From Alviniconcha marisindica (lineage: Eukaryota > Mollusca > Gastropoda > Provannidae), in the NCBI GenBank assembly GCA_018857735.1, contig JABMCL010003792.1, positions 879,001 to 943,000 of the forward strand: a stretch of 64,000 bases of DNA, in the 5' to 3' direction. The notes under the pieces were generated by a model. The model worked only from the letters and a program-made list of their open reading frames with translations. It was not told the origin of the DNA and did no database searches. The position numbers and the translations under genes were made by a program. Positions 19,605 through 32,010 of the stretch are shown piece by piece. Position 1 is the first letter of the stretch, and each line of letters starts with the position of its first letter.

Positions 19605-20260
19605 TTGAACAGGCTGAAGATATGAAGCTAAACGTTTCCAGTGAAAGGTTTTGTTTTAAAGGAAACGACCTCAAAGCATGTTTTCTCTTCATAAGGTAGA
19701 AGATACCAAACTAAACAATTACAATGAAGGATTTTGTTTTAAAGGGGACACCCTTCTCAAAGCATGTTTTGTTCATCAGGTAGAAGATACCAAACTAAAC
19801 ATTTCCAATAAAGGATTTTGTTTTAAAGGAAACAACCTTCTCAAAGCATGTTTTGTTCACCAGGTAGAAGATACCAAACTAAACGTTTCCAATGAAGGAT
19901 TTTGTTTTAAAGGAAGCAACATTCTCAGAATGTTTTTTGTTCATCAGGTAGATATCAAACTAAACACTTACAAGTTCCAATGAAGTGTTTTGTTTTAAAG
20001 GAACCAATCTTCTCAAAATGTCTTATGTCCAGCTGTTAGATCAAAGTAAATATTAAAATGAAGGATTCTGTTTTTACGGAACCAACCTTCTGAAAATGAA
20101 AAAAGGTAGAAGAGATTGTACTAAATACTTCACATCAAGGGTTTATTGTAAAGGAACTAGTCTTCTCAAAACATGTTTTGTCAACAGGTAGAATAGATCA
20201 TACTAAATACTTCACATCAAGGATTTTGTTTTAAAAGAACTAGTCTTCTCAAAACCGTGT
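19605..20260 (+). repeat. About 84-bp tandem repeat with an open 28-codon frame (about 8 units)
   Basis: Units read aggtagaagataccaaacta, then aacatttccaatgaaggatt, ttgttttaaaggaaacaacc and ttctcaaagcatgttttgtt. Because the best-preserved units are 84 bp, one frame stays open at 19678-19983, giving VEDTKLNISNKGFCFKGNN-type 28-residue repeats. Outer units are diverged and out of frame. A single inverted copy is at 21290-21350. Lack of splice context and decay argue for a satellite, not a gene. Confidence 0.85.
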
Positions 20261-20470
20261 GGTGGGATAATTTTAAAAACGGTTACACATGCAACCCTCT
20301 TGCCCAATGGAATGCATTTGTCATTGTGCAATTCCATATCCTGGGTGACCCTCAGAGTTTTCAGCTGGGAAATGCAACAACAACGACAAAATGTTCAATT
20401 TTGAAGCAGAGCTCATGAATGGTAATTTTGGGGGCTGGATGTACAAAATGCCATCACGGGTCATGACCCA

Positions 20471-20602
20471 CTTGTCACACAAAGCAGGCTGTTTGAAGTT
20501 AGGCATAAGAAGCAAATGCTCGCATCGCTTGAGGAACTTGTCACACAAAGCAGGCTGTTTGAAGTTAGGCATAAGAAGCAAATGCTCGCATCGCCTGAGG
20601 AA
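20471..20602 (+). repeat. 66-bp exact tandem duplication
   Basis: The segment cttgtcacacaaagcaggct ... catcgcttgaggaa occurs twice back to back (20471-20536, 20537-20602), with one difference noticed. It is a multiple of three. The surrounding 20300-21060 has coding-like stretches with stops on the minus strand, so it may be an old pseudogene of unknown kind. Confidence 0.85.
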
Positions 20603-22834
20603 CAAGACCTGAAGAGAGTGCAGGTGGCCGTTGAGGCTGTTCTTAATGTAGCTTCATTGACCTGGCATAGCACCACTTTGTGAGATGTCTTCAGTCACTT
20701 CAGTTCTTGATCTGAAAACAGCAGGCTGGCTGCACCCAAATCCTTGGTAACTTGCTGCAGAAACACATCCCTTCTTTTCTTTCTGTTCTTGCAACAGAGA
20801 TCACATGGGTCCCACAGCATCCGCTAATGCTCCAACTTGGCAATACAAGCTTCAACCTTTTTATCCTCAGTCGTGGCAGTTTTCTTCTTCCATTGTCTGC
20901 AGATGAAGGTGTCTCACTGTAAGCAGTGGCCCTCGACCCTGTTACAGCTTTTTGGCCAGCTTTGGCCACATGGCCAAGACTTCACACAACCTAACTTGCA
21001 GTGCAACAGCACAGCTTCGGCAGTATCTTGGCAGAGTGGTCAAAGCTACTTCACCAAGCAACTTTGCAGTATATTATTATTTAGAACATCCTTTAGGTCA
21101 GATGTGGCACGTTAAGGTGTTTTTTCCATTAACTGTCACTCATGTAAGTGAGTTTCTAAATTCAAAATAAAATCACAGATGTGGCACTTTATGGTGTTTT
21201 GTACAGTCAGTCCTGTTAACTGTCACTCCTAAAAGTGGGTTTTTTAATTTAGAATAAAATCGAAATGTGTGATTTTAGGTTTTTATTTTTATGTCTTCTG
21301 CCTGCTGGACAGAATGTGTTTCGAGAAGGCTAGTTCCTTTAAACACTAGGTAAATATTGAGTCTCACTGCCTGTACTTTAACCCTCATACAGCGGTGACT
21401 TGCAGGACCTGATATTAAACCCTTCACTGCCACAGCCTGTAAAATTTCCGGGCTGAAAGATGCACAGAGGCACCTGCAAACAGTATATTTTCCGGTCCTA
21501 TAACATCTACTTTCATTGTTTTGCGTTTTCATGATTATCCTTCCACATGCCAGTGCAAAAAAGAAAACAAAAAGGCTTAAAGGTTTGAAATTTCGCACTA
21601 TTATTGCTCGTTTTCAAGTGACATGGCAGTGAAGGGGTTAATATGGCTAGTATCTTTATCTGGACCATAGTTGACTGTTAACCAAACCCCCCCCCCCCCC
21701 CCAAACGAAGTTAGTGGGCGGTATATTGGAATCACCGTGTCTGTGCATCCTTTTTGATTTGTTTGCCTGTTTTTTTGTTTCTTCTCTGTGTGTAAATTAA
21801 AAAAAGGAGAAATATTGGGTCTGTTGAGTTTTATCCTTGTATAGATATGGTTGTTATGCAATGATAATCATTCTCCCAAGATTGTTTCAGATCTGTATTA
21901 TTATTACAAAACCCGACGTACCCCTGCCCGTTCATGAAGTATGTCCTGTATTCAGTGAGTGAATGTTGTGTGTGTTTGGAAGCTGGGCTAAATGTCTGAT
22001 GTCTTGACTGTACAGTAAGCAGCAACGCAGGTGTTTGCTATTTTCAGGTGTGGGTGTGTTCTTTTTCTTGCATGCTTCAGTCTATGCCATTTGTAATGTG
22101 TGAAGATATACTTAACCTGCCCCCCCCCCTCCCCCCCCCCCCACCACCACCTCCCACCCCTTCTTTGCACTGACTGACAAATTCACATTTACGCTTTATG
22201 TTTTTCATGAGTGGTGCAACTGTACCTGCTTTGTTTTCTTTACAATCCTATTATTAGTATTAAGAACAGCCATTTTGTAGAGCCAACTTTGTCTACACAA
22301 TGCTTCAACTTTGCTTCACTAATGAAGGATGGATGCTATACAGATTAGTTGTGAAGATTGCTGTGACTACTAAAAATGTCTGGCAGGTTTTGGGGCTGGG
22401 GGGAGGATATATGTGCAGATTTTTAATGTGTATTTAAAACTGCGTTTGTTGTGCATGAATGTAAATATCCGAGATGAAATCATCTGCACTCCTGTTCCTC
22501 AGATACTTGGAGCCCACCTCTTTGCCTGTTATGTGAATACAGCTGTATTGAGAGGAATCCAACCGAAACTCAAGTCTTTGAAGTAAAGTTCATCATTTTT
22601 CCCTGGAGCGTTTAATAAAAAGGTGTTCTGGCCAGACTGAAATCCAGTATGGTGTGCACGCATATGTTTCCTTTGTGACATTTGAAAACCCTTTTCTTTG
22701 CACATTATGAGCATATTTAAGTATTAAAAATAAAAATCTATGCCTTTGAGGCAGAGTTTGTGGAAGTTTTTCCTGGAGCATTTAATAGGCAGTTTTGGCC
22801 CGACTGAAATCCAGTAAGGTACGCATGCACACAG
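20603..22834. other. Gene-free stretch with an inverted satellite relic
   Basis: No gene was recognised. At 21290-21350 the minus strand reads TTTAAAGGAACTAGCCTTCT, related to the 84-bp array unit at 19.6-20.2 kb but inverted. C runs occur at 21687-21702 and 22120-22141. Confidence 0.5.
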
Positions 22835-23045
22835 CTGGCAGCGATACAGTTCAGTAGGAGGACTTTAAGATCAGAAGGTCCTGGGTTCAAACCCTAGCGG
22901 GAGTGGCAGGAGAATTTTCTTCTCCAGAGTTAACTTTCTGTGCTGACTCTATCTTACTATCAGTCCCACCCCTTTCATAACCCAGTAGCACATAAAAGAC
23001 CAATGTCATTCTGCCAAAAGTGCAGGTAGCAGGTTGCTGCTAAAC
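22835..23045 (+). mobile_element. tRNA-derived SINE (family A), diverged plus-strand copy
   Basis: It has a B-box-like GGGTTCAAACCC followed by gagtggcaggagaattttct, tctccagagttaactttctg, acataaaagacc and tgccaaaagtgcaggtagca. The order is the same as in the minus-strand element at 565-1018. The A-box region is degenerate. Confidence 0.75.
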
Positions 23046-23384
23046 ATGCACACACCCTGTCAGTGTGAACGTTTACTTTTTTGTGTTCTTTTTAAAGAAG
23101 TTGGTCAGTACATAGAAGAAGAGAGAAGGAGATCCATTGTTCTTGATCTTTGCCTATTATTTGAATATTGAGAGAGATGGACGAAAACCCAAGCCTTCGA
23201 AGTCCAATTCATGCAACTTTCTTTTCCAAAGAATATAGTTTTGGTCGGACTAAATGCAGTCCAGTGGGGTATTCGCCTCTTTTGATCAAAAACTGTTTCC
23301 CGTCCACTCTGATTTTCATGTCTTTGCATTTGAAACATTTTTTTTTTAACAACTGTGACTTTACTGCATAGCTTTATCCCCCCC

Positions 23385-23715
23385 ACCCTCCCCCCTCAAA
23401 AAAAAGAAGTCTAGTCTGATATCTCTGAAGATATTTATCAGCATCTCACCACCACCACCCCACCCCCCCACAAAAAAGAAGAAGCCTAGTCTGATATCTT
23501 TGAAGATATTTATCAGCATCTCCACCCCCCCTCAAAAAAGAAGCATAGTCTGATATCTTTGAAGATATTTATCGCCTCCCCCCCCCCCCCCCCCCCCTCA
23601 AAAAAGAAGAAGCATAGTCTGATATCTTTAAAGATATTTATCAGCATCTCACCCCCCCTCCCAAACTAAGAATATTCTATTCTGATATCTTCAAAAATAT
23701 TTATCAGCTCTTCTA
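23385..23715 (+). repeat. About 65-75 bp tandem repeat (5 units) with C-rich spacers
   Basis: Five units share tctgatatctttgaagatat, ttatcagcatctc and a caaaaaagaagaag segment, separated by variable C runs (20 C at 23578-23597). The inner gatatcttgaagatattt part is partly palindromic. Confidence 0.88.
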
Positions 23716-23854
23716 TACAATACCAAGCTGTTGTCGTGGCATTATTACAATCAGGATCATGCTGTGGCTTTATTGCAGGGTTAAACCCAGTCCTGGATTT
23801 GAGAATCCTTAGGCAAAAGAGTGGTGTGGGTGTGAGCTATTCTATCCATGGCTA

Positions 23855-24560
23855 GGCCAGTACCAGTTTGGTATTGCTTGACTAGCCAGTACCAGTTTGG
23901 TATTGCTTGACTAGCCAGTACCAGTTTGGTATTGCTTGACTAGCCAGTACCAGTTTGGTATTGCTTGACTAGCCAGTACCAGTTTGGTATTGCTTGACTA
24001 GCCAGTACCAGTTTGGTATTGCTTGACTAGCCAGTACCAGTTTGGTATTGCTTGACTAGCCAGTACCAGTTTGGTATTGCTTGACTAGCCAGTACCAGTT
24101 TGGTATTGCTTGACTAGCCAGTACCAGTTTGGTATTGCTTGACTAGCCAGTACCAGTTTGGTATTGCTTGACTAGCCAGTACCAGTTTGGTATTGCTTGA
24201 CTAGCCAGTACCAGTTTGGTATTGCTTGACTAGTGCTGTACTCAGTTTGGTATTGCTTGACTAGCCAGTACCAGTTTGCAGACTTGATTGCTTGACTAGC
24301 CAGTACCATTGCTTTGCGTATTGGCTTGACTAGCCAGTACCAGTTTGGTATTGCTTGACTAGCCAGTACCAGTTTGGTATTGCTTGACTAGCCAGTACCA
24401 GTTTGGTATTGCTTGACTAGCCAGTACCAGTTTGGTATTGCTTGACTAGCCAGTACCAGTTTGGTATTGCTTGACTAGCCAGTACCAGTTTGGTATTGCT
24501 TGACTAGCCAGTACCAGTTTGGTATTGCTTGACTAGCCAGTACCAGTTTGGTATTGCTTG
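23855..24560 (+). repeat. 29-bp highly homogeneous minisatellite (about 24 units)
   Basis: The unit gccagtaccagtttggtatt plus gcttgacta repeats at an exact 29-bp period from about 23855 to 24230 and again from about 24330 to 24560. A short disturbed block lies between (24230-24330, containing tagtgctgtactcag). Unit-to-unit identity is near perfect, which suggests recent expansion or ongoing homogenisation. The text tgctgt at the disturbed block and again at the right end (gaagtgctgttctc) hints at slippage across the old edge. Confidence 0.95.
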
Positions 24561-25439
24561 AAGTGCTGTTCTCTTTGGGGAGAAGAGACCTTTCAACTGA
24601 TTTTGATGCTCCTTGCTTTCTTTGGCCTTGCATAAAACAAGTGCGTGTTGTTTTGAGTGTTTGTGTGAGGTTTGGAACCATATTCGCAACTATGGATGAA
24701 GTGTGAGTTAACTAAACTGGTCTTTGTGTGCCCTTTCAAATTTAACTGCCGGAGTTTTGTTCGTTTTTTCCTCACCAGTTTCGTTTACTTAAACTTTGTT
24801 GCGTTGTTGTTTGCTTTTGAGCGGTGGAAGCAGTTATGAATGTGGGTGACAGACTCTCAAATGGAAAAAACCACCTGTAGAAAGCAGGGCTGGGATTTAT
24901 GTAAATCAGCCATCAGTGACAGACCACCTGTCTCAGAATACCGCTTTTTCTTGTGCCCTGTTGGTGGTTTCCCTTTCTTTTCTTGAACCTGGGAAGCGGC
25001 TTCAAGCCACGTTCATTTTCGGGCCTGCACCGAGACAAAAATAAGTTCTGCTCTGTTGACTTCAGACATGATATTCCAAGTGCCCATGCTTTGACCTGGA
25101 TGCCCCAACTGTCTTGGGAATGCCTGACACAGAGTTCCTAAAACCTACCGAACAAACTTTTTAAAACATCCCAAATTCACAAACGTTCAGGACCTTTCTG
25201 AAAAATTCAGAGACCAAATATAATAGATAACTCGTCTTTAAATCACCATAATGATGTGATACCTGTACACCCCTCAGTTCACAGTTGCCAAAGTACTGCC
25301 ATTTCATAAATATGTATCTGCCAAAGTATGAAGGTCTCCAACTAGTTATTCCTAAAGTCAGAGAATTGTTGGTGTTTCAGCAGTTTGACACAAGTCAAAA
25401 TTCACAAACTTTGAAAGACCTCAGTTGAATGACACATTA
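24561..25439. other. No gene seen
   Basis: Unique-looking sequence between two minisatellites. No exon with conserved content or plausible splice pair was found. Confidence 0.45.
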
Positions 25440-26160
25440 TCCCAAAAGGCCCTCAAAGACTGTGGGAACCCTGTACAATTGGCCCTCAAAGACCATGGGA
25501 ACCCTGTACAATTGGCCCTCAGAGACCATGGGAACCCTGTGCAATTGGCCCTGGAGACCATAGGAACCCTGTATAATTGACCCTTAAAGACCATGGGAAC
25601 TCTGTACAATTGGCCCTGGAGACCAAAGGAACCCTGTATAATTGACCCTTAAAGACCATAGGAACCCTGTATAATTGACCCTTAAAGACCATGGGAACCC
25701 TGTACAATTGGCCCTGGAGACCACAGGAACCCTGTATGATTGACCCTCAAAGCCCATGGGAACCCTGTACAATTGGCCCTGGAGACCATAAGAACCCTGT
25801 ATAATTGACCCTCAAAGCCTGTGGGAACCCTGTACAATTGGCCCTGGAGACCATAGGAACCATGTATAACTGACCCGTAAAGACCATGGGAACCCTGTAC
25901 AATTGGCCCCGGAGACCATAGGAACCCTGTATAATTGACCCTTAAAGACCATAGGAACCCTGTATAATTGACCCTTAAAGACCATAGGAACCCTGTATAA
26001 TTGACCCTTAAAGACCATGGGGAACCCTGTACAATTGGCCCCGGAGACCATAGGAACCCTGTATAACTGACCCTTAAAGACCATAGGAACCCTGTATAAT
26101 TGACCCTTAAAGACCATAGGAATGCTGTATAACTGACCCTTAAAGACCATGGGAACCCTG
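25440..26160 (-). repeat. 33-bp minisatellite (about 22 units), open in one frame on the minus strand
   Basis: Two alternating unit types share aaccctgtaya attg and differ as ggccctggagaccata or acccttaaagaccata. The period is 33 bp, i.e. 11 codons. The minus strand therefore stays open for long stretches as repeats of MVFKGQLYRVP. I treat it as a satellite because no flanking exon or initiation context was seen. Confidence 0.9.
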
Positions 26161-27419
26161 CGCTGGTTTCATGTCTAGTAACTGCCCCCCTCCCCTGTCC
26201 TCTGTCTCCGCCTTAGGGTGATGGGCAAGTGTCTCATTCTTAAGATGAGAAAAACAACAACAAAAGAAGTGTGCCAACAACAACAAAAGAAGTGCGTTAC
26301 TGATTTGTGAGCATTAGCACTGTGAGAGGACACAAGAATGTGATGGCATGAAATCGGCCATGGAAGATATCAGTCTTGACAGAAATTCACAGATCTCTTC
26401 CCACCCAACTGATGGAACTTTGTCAAATCCCATGTCTGATGAAACAGTGCAAGTACCCCCCCCCCCCCCCTCCTCCAAAGAAAGTAGTTTTTTCAGTCTT
26501 TCACACTTCTGCTGTTACAACAGTGTAATTTTACACAATAGTCTAACAGTATGATGCCAAACAGTGCATTTTTCTTGCATAAAATAGTGTTTGTAATATG
26601 TGTGTGTGTGTGTGTATGTGTGATTGTGTTTATGGGGTCTGTTTTGTTTTACTTGTCCTGTTTTGCGAACAAGGTTGATCTCATTCGGTGACTTTATGGT
26701 CATTTAAATAAAACTTTGCACGCGTGGGGAGGTTTGAGCTCCAGAAAATAAACCTTCCCACTACCGTTTTGAGATGACTCGCACCGTGAAATGCCTTGGC
26801 CTTTGGACAACACTGGTGTACAAATTTATTTTGGTTCAAACTAACAAAACACACCCATGCAACAGATCATCAGACATTCCACGAAGTTTGCTGGCATTGC
26901 TAACCCCAATTGATTGTTGTGCTTTTTATTCTTCGACTTGCAATTTTTATTCCTGTAGGTGTAATCCGTAGTTATCTGCATGGGGTCTCACGAGTTTGAA
27001 TAAATTTCCATCCAACGAATCATGTGCATGTAGTGCGATAAGAAAATGATTTGAACTTGTTACTCCCATCATTGGTTTCATGTATTTGCATGTTATACAC
27101 GCGTTACAATAGGAGTTTGCATGATGCACAGTATATAGTACCAGGACAGACTTAGGACAAAAACCTTTAAATCTGGTCATTGCCAGGCTAAAGCTATGCT
27201 GGCTGGACTGTCAACACCGAGGTCACAACGTGGGTGGGCAAAACTGGGTGAAGAAACTTCCTGTCTTGCCAAATGGAGTCCAGCCTGCTCTTGAATAAGT
27301 TAAAAGCCTGCAGGGATGTGGCATCAGCAACCTCAGGTGGTAAAACCAGTTCCAGTTGTCTGCTGCACTCTGAAGTGAGAGGTGGGGGGGGGGGGGGGGG
27401 GGGGCTAGAGGAGAATGTT
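26161..27419. other. No gene seen
   Basis: It contains a C run at 26456-26470, a TG patch at 26599-26620 and a 21-base G run at 27384-27404. No supported gene. Confidence 0.45.
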
Positions 27420-27640
27420 GATGCAGACATGGCCAGATGCTGAAGTCACAGGACTGGGAATCAAGCGATTGCAGGTTCAAATCCTGATTAAGGAAGCAAC
27501 CCCCCCCACTGCCCCTTCCCTCCCACACACGGTGTTGGGATGATGGTCTCCATGTCCAGTTCTTTGGAAGACACATGCAAAGGAAACAAACCCAAAGTAC
27601 CTTGAGGTCTTTTGTGCTACAATGTATGCACAGTACAAAA
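27420..27640 (+). mobile_element. tRNA-derived SINE (family C)
   Basis: An A-box-like gacatggccagatgctgaag is followed 30-40 bases later by a B-box-like gcaggttcaaatcctgatt, then a short body with tggtctccatgtccag. The tRNA-like head is degenerate, so it is a retroposon relic. Confidence 0.55.
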
Positions 27641-28457
27641 CCCACAGGAGTTAAAAATGATAGACCTGGCCAAATTTGGTACAATTTACACAAAAATAGG
27701 ATTTTTGATATTTTTTTTATTCTCAGGCTGTTGAAACCTGAATTTTTTTAAAGGCAAAAATGGTATTGGGACAAAGCATTATACAAAAAAGGGAAGAAAG
27801 AAAAAAATGTTGGACAAAAACGCGCCTCATGATTAATTATGAACAAAATGCATTGTATTTTTTTAACATGGTCACATTTATTAATGAAATGTGTTGTATT
27901 TTTTCACTAATGGCCACAAGTGTGCCAGGTTGTTTATTTATCAAATCTGTTGGCATACATATGGGTAGTTGGATTTTTTTCTTTTCTTTCACAATAAGAG
28001 TTTGCTGCCTGGGACTGCAAGATAATGCTTCATCATGAAGGTCTTTTGTAGAAAATATTTCTTTTCTAACGTTACTTGTTATAATATTCAGTTTAAAAAA
28101 AAAAAAATGAACGGGTTTGCGTTACATGTATAATACGTTAACAGTTTTATTTTTTGATCAAAGTTGTATTACTTACTTTGAGAGTGAGTACATGTAAATG
28201 AGATTCTGTGTGATAAGGGTTGAAGTCTGACTGCAGTCCGATTGATTATAAGGGTTAAAGTTTGACAGTGGTTTGAGTGATGTCGAAACTTGTGTTAATG
28301 TTATGTACCTGCCTTTCCCCACTTACCCCGAGGATTCTCTGCTAACTCCTGGTTTCTGTTTACTTTCATTGAAGATCTGTACTATAAATGTGTACAGTTT
28401 GACTTACCGTAGATTTTGTAAACCCACAAGTTGGTTAATAAAGAAGTTTCATGAGTT

Positions 28458-28588
28458 TGTGTTTTATCTTTATTGCGTGTATGTGTGTGCACGTAAGTAT
28501 GTCAGAATATGATTCTCATCATATTGTGTTTTATCTTTATTGCGTGTATGTGTGTGCACGTAAGTATGTCAGAATATGATTCTCATCC
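28458..28588 (+). repeat. About 63-bp direct duplication
   Basis: The stretch gtgttttatctttattgcgt ... gtcagaatatgattctcatc is repeated almost exactly at 28458-28520 and 28525-28588. A CA tract follows at 28594-28616. The region 27640-29490 otherwise shows no gene. Confidence 0.9.
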
Positions 28589-29489
28589 ATTGCGCACACA
28601 CACACACACACACACATATATATTGTATTCACAAACACACATACAATGCACACACCGTTCACAAACTCACACAAACTACAAATGAAAACCAACTTGAGTT
28701 CATTTTAATTTCTACATAAAGAAAAAAAAGACAAATACTCTAACTACTCTCACAGAGTTACACACTTCGACAAACTCCCGCACACAGTTGGTAATGCCTC
28801 TGTTCACAGATCCTAGAGTTGAATGGGTCAGTGCACAGGGTCAAAGTGGGTGTCTGAAAAAACAAAGGGGAAAAATATGCATCTTAGTCTTATTTGGAAA
28901 AAGGAAAGAGTAGTCACTGGTAATTGAGATTACTTTGGCATTTGTTTAAAGAACTGAAAAAATACACGGACAGGCTAAAAGGCCTAGGAGACATTCACAC
29001 GATGGGAAAACTGCAGCATCATCATCAATGTCAGTGTCATCTTGTGACAATAAATGCAGCACCACTGTCTGTGTCATGTGACGTACACATGCAGACATGT
29101 TCAGTCAATCTAAGGGGTTGGTGAATAAATTTTAATCTTACAAAGTTCAAGAGCATTGAACTCCACAGAAATGTGTGACAGCACCATAGCAACACACAGT
29201 GTATTAAATCTTTACAATATAAATATATGCCTGATTCAAGACTGCTAGCATATTACATATCCTATTTCTCACACGGTCTGTCAATAAGATTAAAAGCTGA
29301 ACCAATCCAAGGACATAAATAGGCCTGGAAATGTGGAAATATCTCTGTCTGCAGGCTTCATATGGTTGGTCTATCAATATTCATGCACTGAATTTGAGTT
29401 TACTGGGGCACAGCCATGCTGCTTCACTGTTTACCCATGAAAATCAGAAAAATGTGGCTCGCAATACCACATGTACAGAAGTTATATAT

Positions 29490-29612
29490 ATACTGCTTAG
29501 TAAGCTGTGTCACGTATCTTTCAGTTGCTTTCACAAGCAAAGCAAGACAGTTATATGCTGCTTAGCATGCTGCAACACATATCTTTCAGTTGCTTTCACA
29601 AGCAAAGCAAGA
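29490..29612 (+). repeat. About 72-bp tandem duplication
   Basis: The phrase tctttcagttgctttcacaa plus gcaaagcaagac occurs at 29516-29550 and again at 29581-29613, each preceded by tatatgctgcttag-like text. The duplicated frame is open but shows no recognised protein. Confidence 0.85.
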
Positions 29613-29954
29613 CCAAGAAATGTTTCTTCAACTTCCCAAGGCCAAACTATTACACAAAAAGATTGAAAGATAACCCGAAGAATGTATCACTTCCAATGAA
29701 AGTTGACAAATATTTGTGGAAGCTGGCTAATCTGTTACGTGAAGATCATTTCGTGCCCGACAATCATAATCAGAACAACAGCACTTTTGCTAGTGTAAGT
29801 GATCACCACCACCCAAACTTGGACCAGTCAAGTTATTGTGTTTGCTGCAGGCTTTCCTGTCCCACGCAACGGCAATGTCAAACAACACCAGCTACATTAT
29901 CTAGGCACTGTGTCCAATTCACCACTTGCAATGGTTTCTGTTTCCCTTTCTTTC

Positions 29955-30590
29955 TCACTCCCACGTGTACGCATGTGTGCATCTGGCACTGTGAACACGC
30001 TATGTTTTGTGTGGAAATCTCATACTGTGTAAAATTTCACTCACTCATTCATGCCTATATCATTATATGTATATAAATGATGCCTGTAATTTTATATTTA
30101 CTCATCAGTAGCTTAGCAAGGACTAGTCACTAGACAGGTTTTTGACTGATTGCCATTGCAATGACTGGTCATCTGAGACCTACTTTATCCACCCATAGAA
30201 CTCCACCCAGTCCTTCCGACTGTTTGTGAGAGTAGCTTTTTTCTTCTTTTTCCCTCTCCCTTACAGTTATTTATAAGATAAGCATTGGCCGCTGTTTTCT
30301 TTTTTGAATACTAATCATATCAATTGATCCAATGTTCTACTGCCTTATTGCTGGTTGTATGCTCATAATGTATAACTGAGTGATATATATGCATGTGTGC
30401 GTCTGGTGCTGTGAACACACTATGTTTTGTGTGGAAATTCTCATGTATAAAATTTCACTCACCCTTTCATGCCTATATGTAATGACGCCTGTAATTTTAT
30501 ATTTACTCATCAGTAGCTTAGCAAGGACTAGTTGTTAGACTGAACCTAAACTACAATCCTTGTAAAATAAAGTTTTCAAGTTTGAGTTCG
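29955..30590 (+). repeat. Direct duplication of a dispersed repeat
   Basis: Segments 29962-30140 and 30386-30540 match in order: tgtgcatctggcactgtgaa or tgtgcgtctggtgctgtgaa, tatgttttgtgtggaaat, aaaatttcactcac, tgcctgtaattttatattta, and ctcatcagtagcttagcaag. A third relative is at 62085-62200. The shared 3' end ccttgtaaaataaagttt has the style of a retroposon tail. Confidence 0.8.
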
Positions 30591-30640
30591 GTGAGTCTCG
30601 GAAGACTGCCACAACTCTTCCTTGAACTCCATGACGTTGT
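30576..30640 (-). CDS. Small membrane protein gene, last exon
   Basis: Acceptor aatgtcag on the minus strand. It encodes HNVMEFKEELWQSSETHR and then TQT and stop. The final codons and TGA (30578-30576) fall inside the dispersed repeat that ends near 30587. Confidence 0.5.
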
Positions 30641-31974
30641 CTGACATTAAACCAAACTCCATTTTGCATATACAGGTAAGTACATTTAGACTACTTGGTA
30701 GTCTGTATCAATATTATCACAGTCTGAGTCAAAATAATAGCTCTGTTTATGTTTAGACATTTCTGAATGAAACCATAAATCAACAGAAAAACTTCTCAAT
30801 CTCAGCGTATTCTTTATTTAATATTTTATCAACAGGACCCATGTCATTGGTTTGGCTTCACGCTAGGACATCACAGATAATACAGCAAGGATGAAACAAC
30901 CAGCAAAAATAACATGAAAATTATATACAGATCTTAAGATACTCACGAAGCCTCTTCTTTCTGATCTCCTCCCACTGGCGAACATTTCCAGGTGCATGCA
31001 CTGTGCAGATAAAGAAAGAAAGAAATTAATGCAGAAGGGGGGGGAAAAATCAGAAAAAGGTAAAAACTTTAAATTTGAGATTTCATAATTTTGCAGTATA
31101 ATTGTATCATATTTTTAATTTCTTCATGCAAAATGGTAACACTGGATAGAGGATTTGTAATACAAAACAGTACATTTATTCAGAGTTAGTATGCATCATC
31201 CAAGTTCCAACTGACCCAAGTGTACATATTTTACTAATTAATGTCCTTTGCAGAACTGCTTCACATTAATAAATGACAAAAAAATGCACATCTGGCAATA
31301 TGCCCAGTCTGGTGCTAAACTGCTATTCCTCAGTCAAAACCATTGAAAACAAAGGTCAACCAAACAGTTCATGAGTCAGTCTTCTAGTTCTACTGTGGTC
31401 ACCACAGTAATCCCTTCATTGCTTAAGATTTTGAAAATTAAAGTACATGTATAATATATTATATATATTATTATATAAAATATGTTTTATATAGCACAGG
31501 GTTTTTAGTTTCATGCTATGAAGAGTTATGTCAGGAAAATGTGATGATTACCAGCACTATGGATCTTGACAATCAGTGGGAAAACACCCAAGAGAGTGAA
31601 TCCCAGAAAGCGCACAAAGCGGCCATGCTTCCAGTGCCAGCGGTAGGGGAACTGTGCCAGCTTGGCCGTCACAGTGTACGGGTACTTCATCGGTCGACCG
31701 GCCGTCAGAACCTGCACGTCACAAGAGCAAAGATTGCCACTACTACCAATACTGCTAAATCCACTAGTGCGCCACCTGGTTTCAACAGATAAAACAAAAC
31801 TGTTGTTGTGGCAAGACTACACAATTAAAATTGTTTTGCATACATGTGTTTTCTTTGCCTTTTTTATAAACTTTTGATCGATGCTCACTTGTTGCTGTTG
31901 CAGGAATTTTGGACTGTGCAGCAGCTGCAAGAGCAGCCCTACCCACTGCTTAGTCCTATAAATATATATATATA

Positions 31975-32010
<36 letters not shown>

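Noticed and set aside
20700..20969. Minus-strand frames with protein-like texture (AKAGQKAVTGSRATAYSE; later KKVEACIAKLEH)
   Set aside because: The frames are interrupted by stops and shifts and match no family I recognise. At most an old pseudogene of unknown kind.
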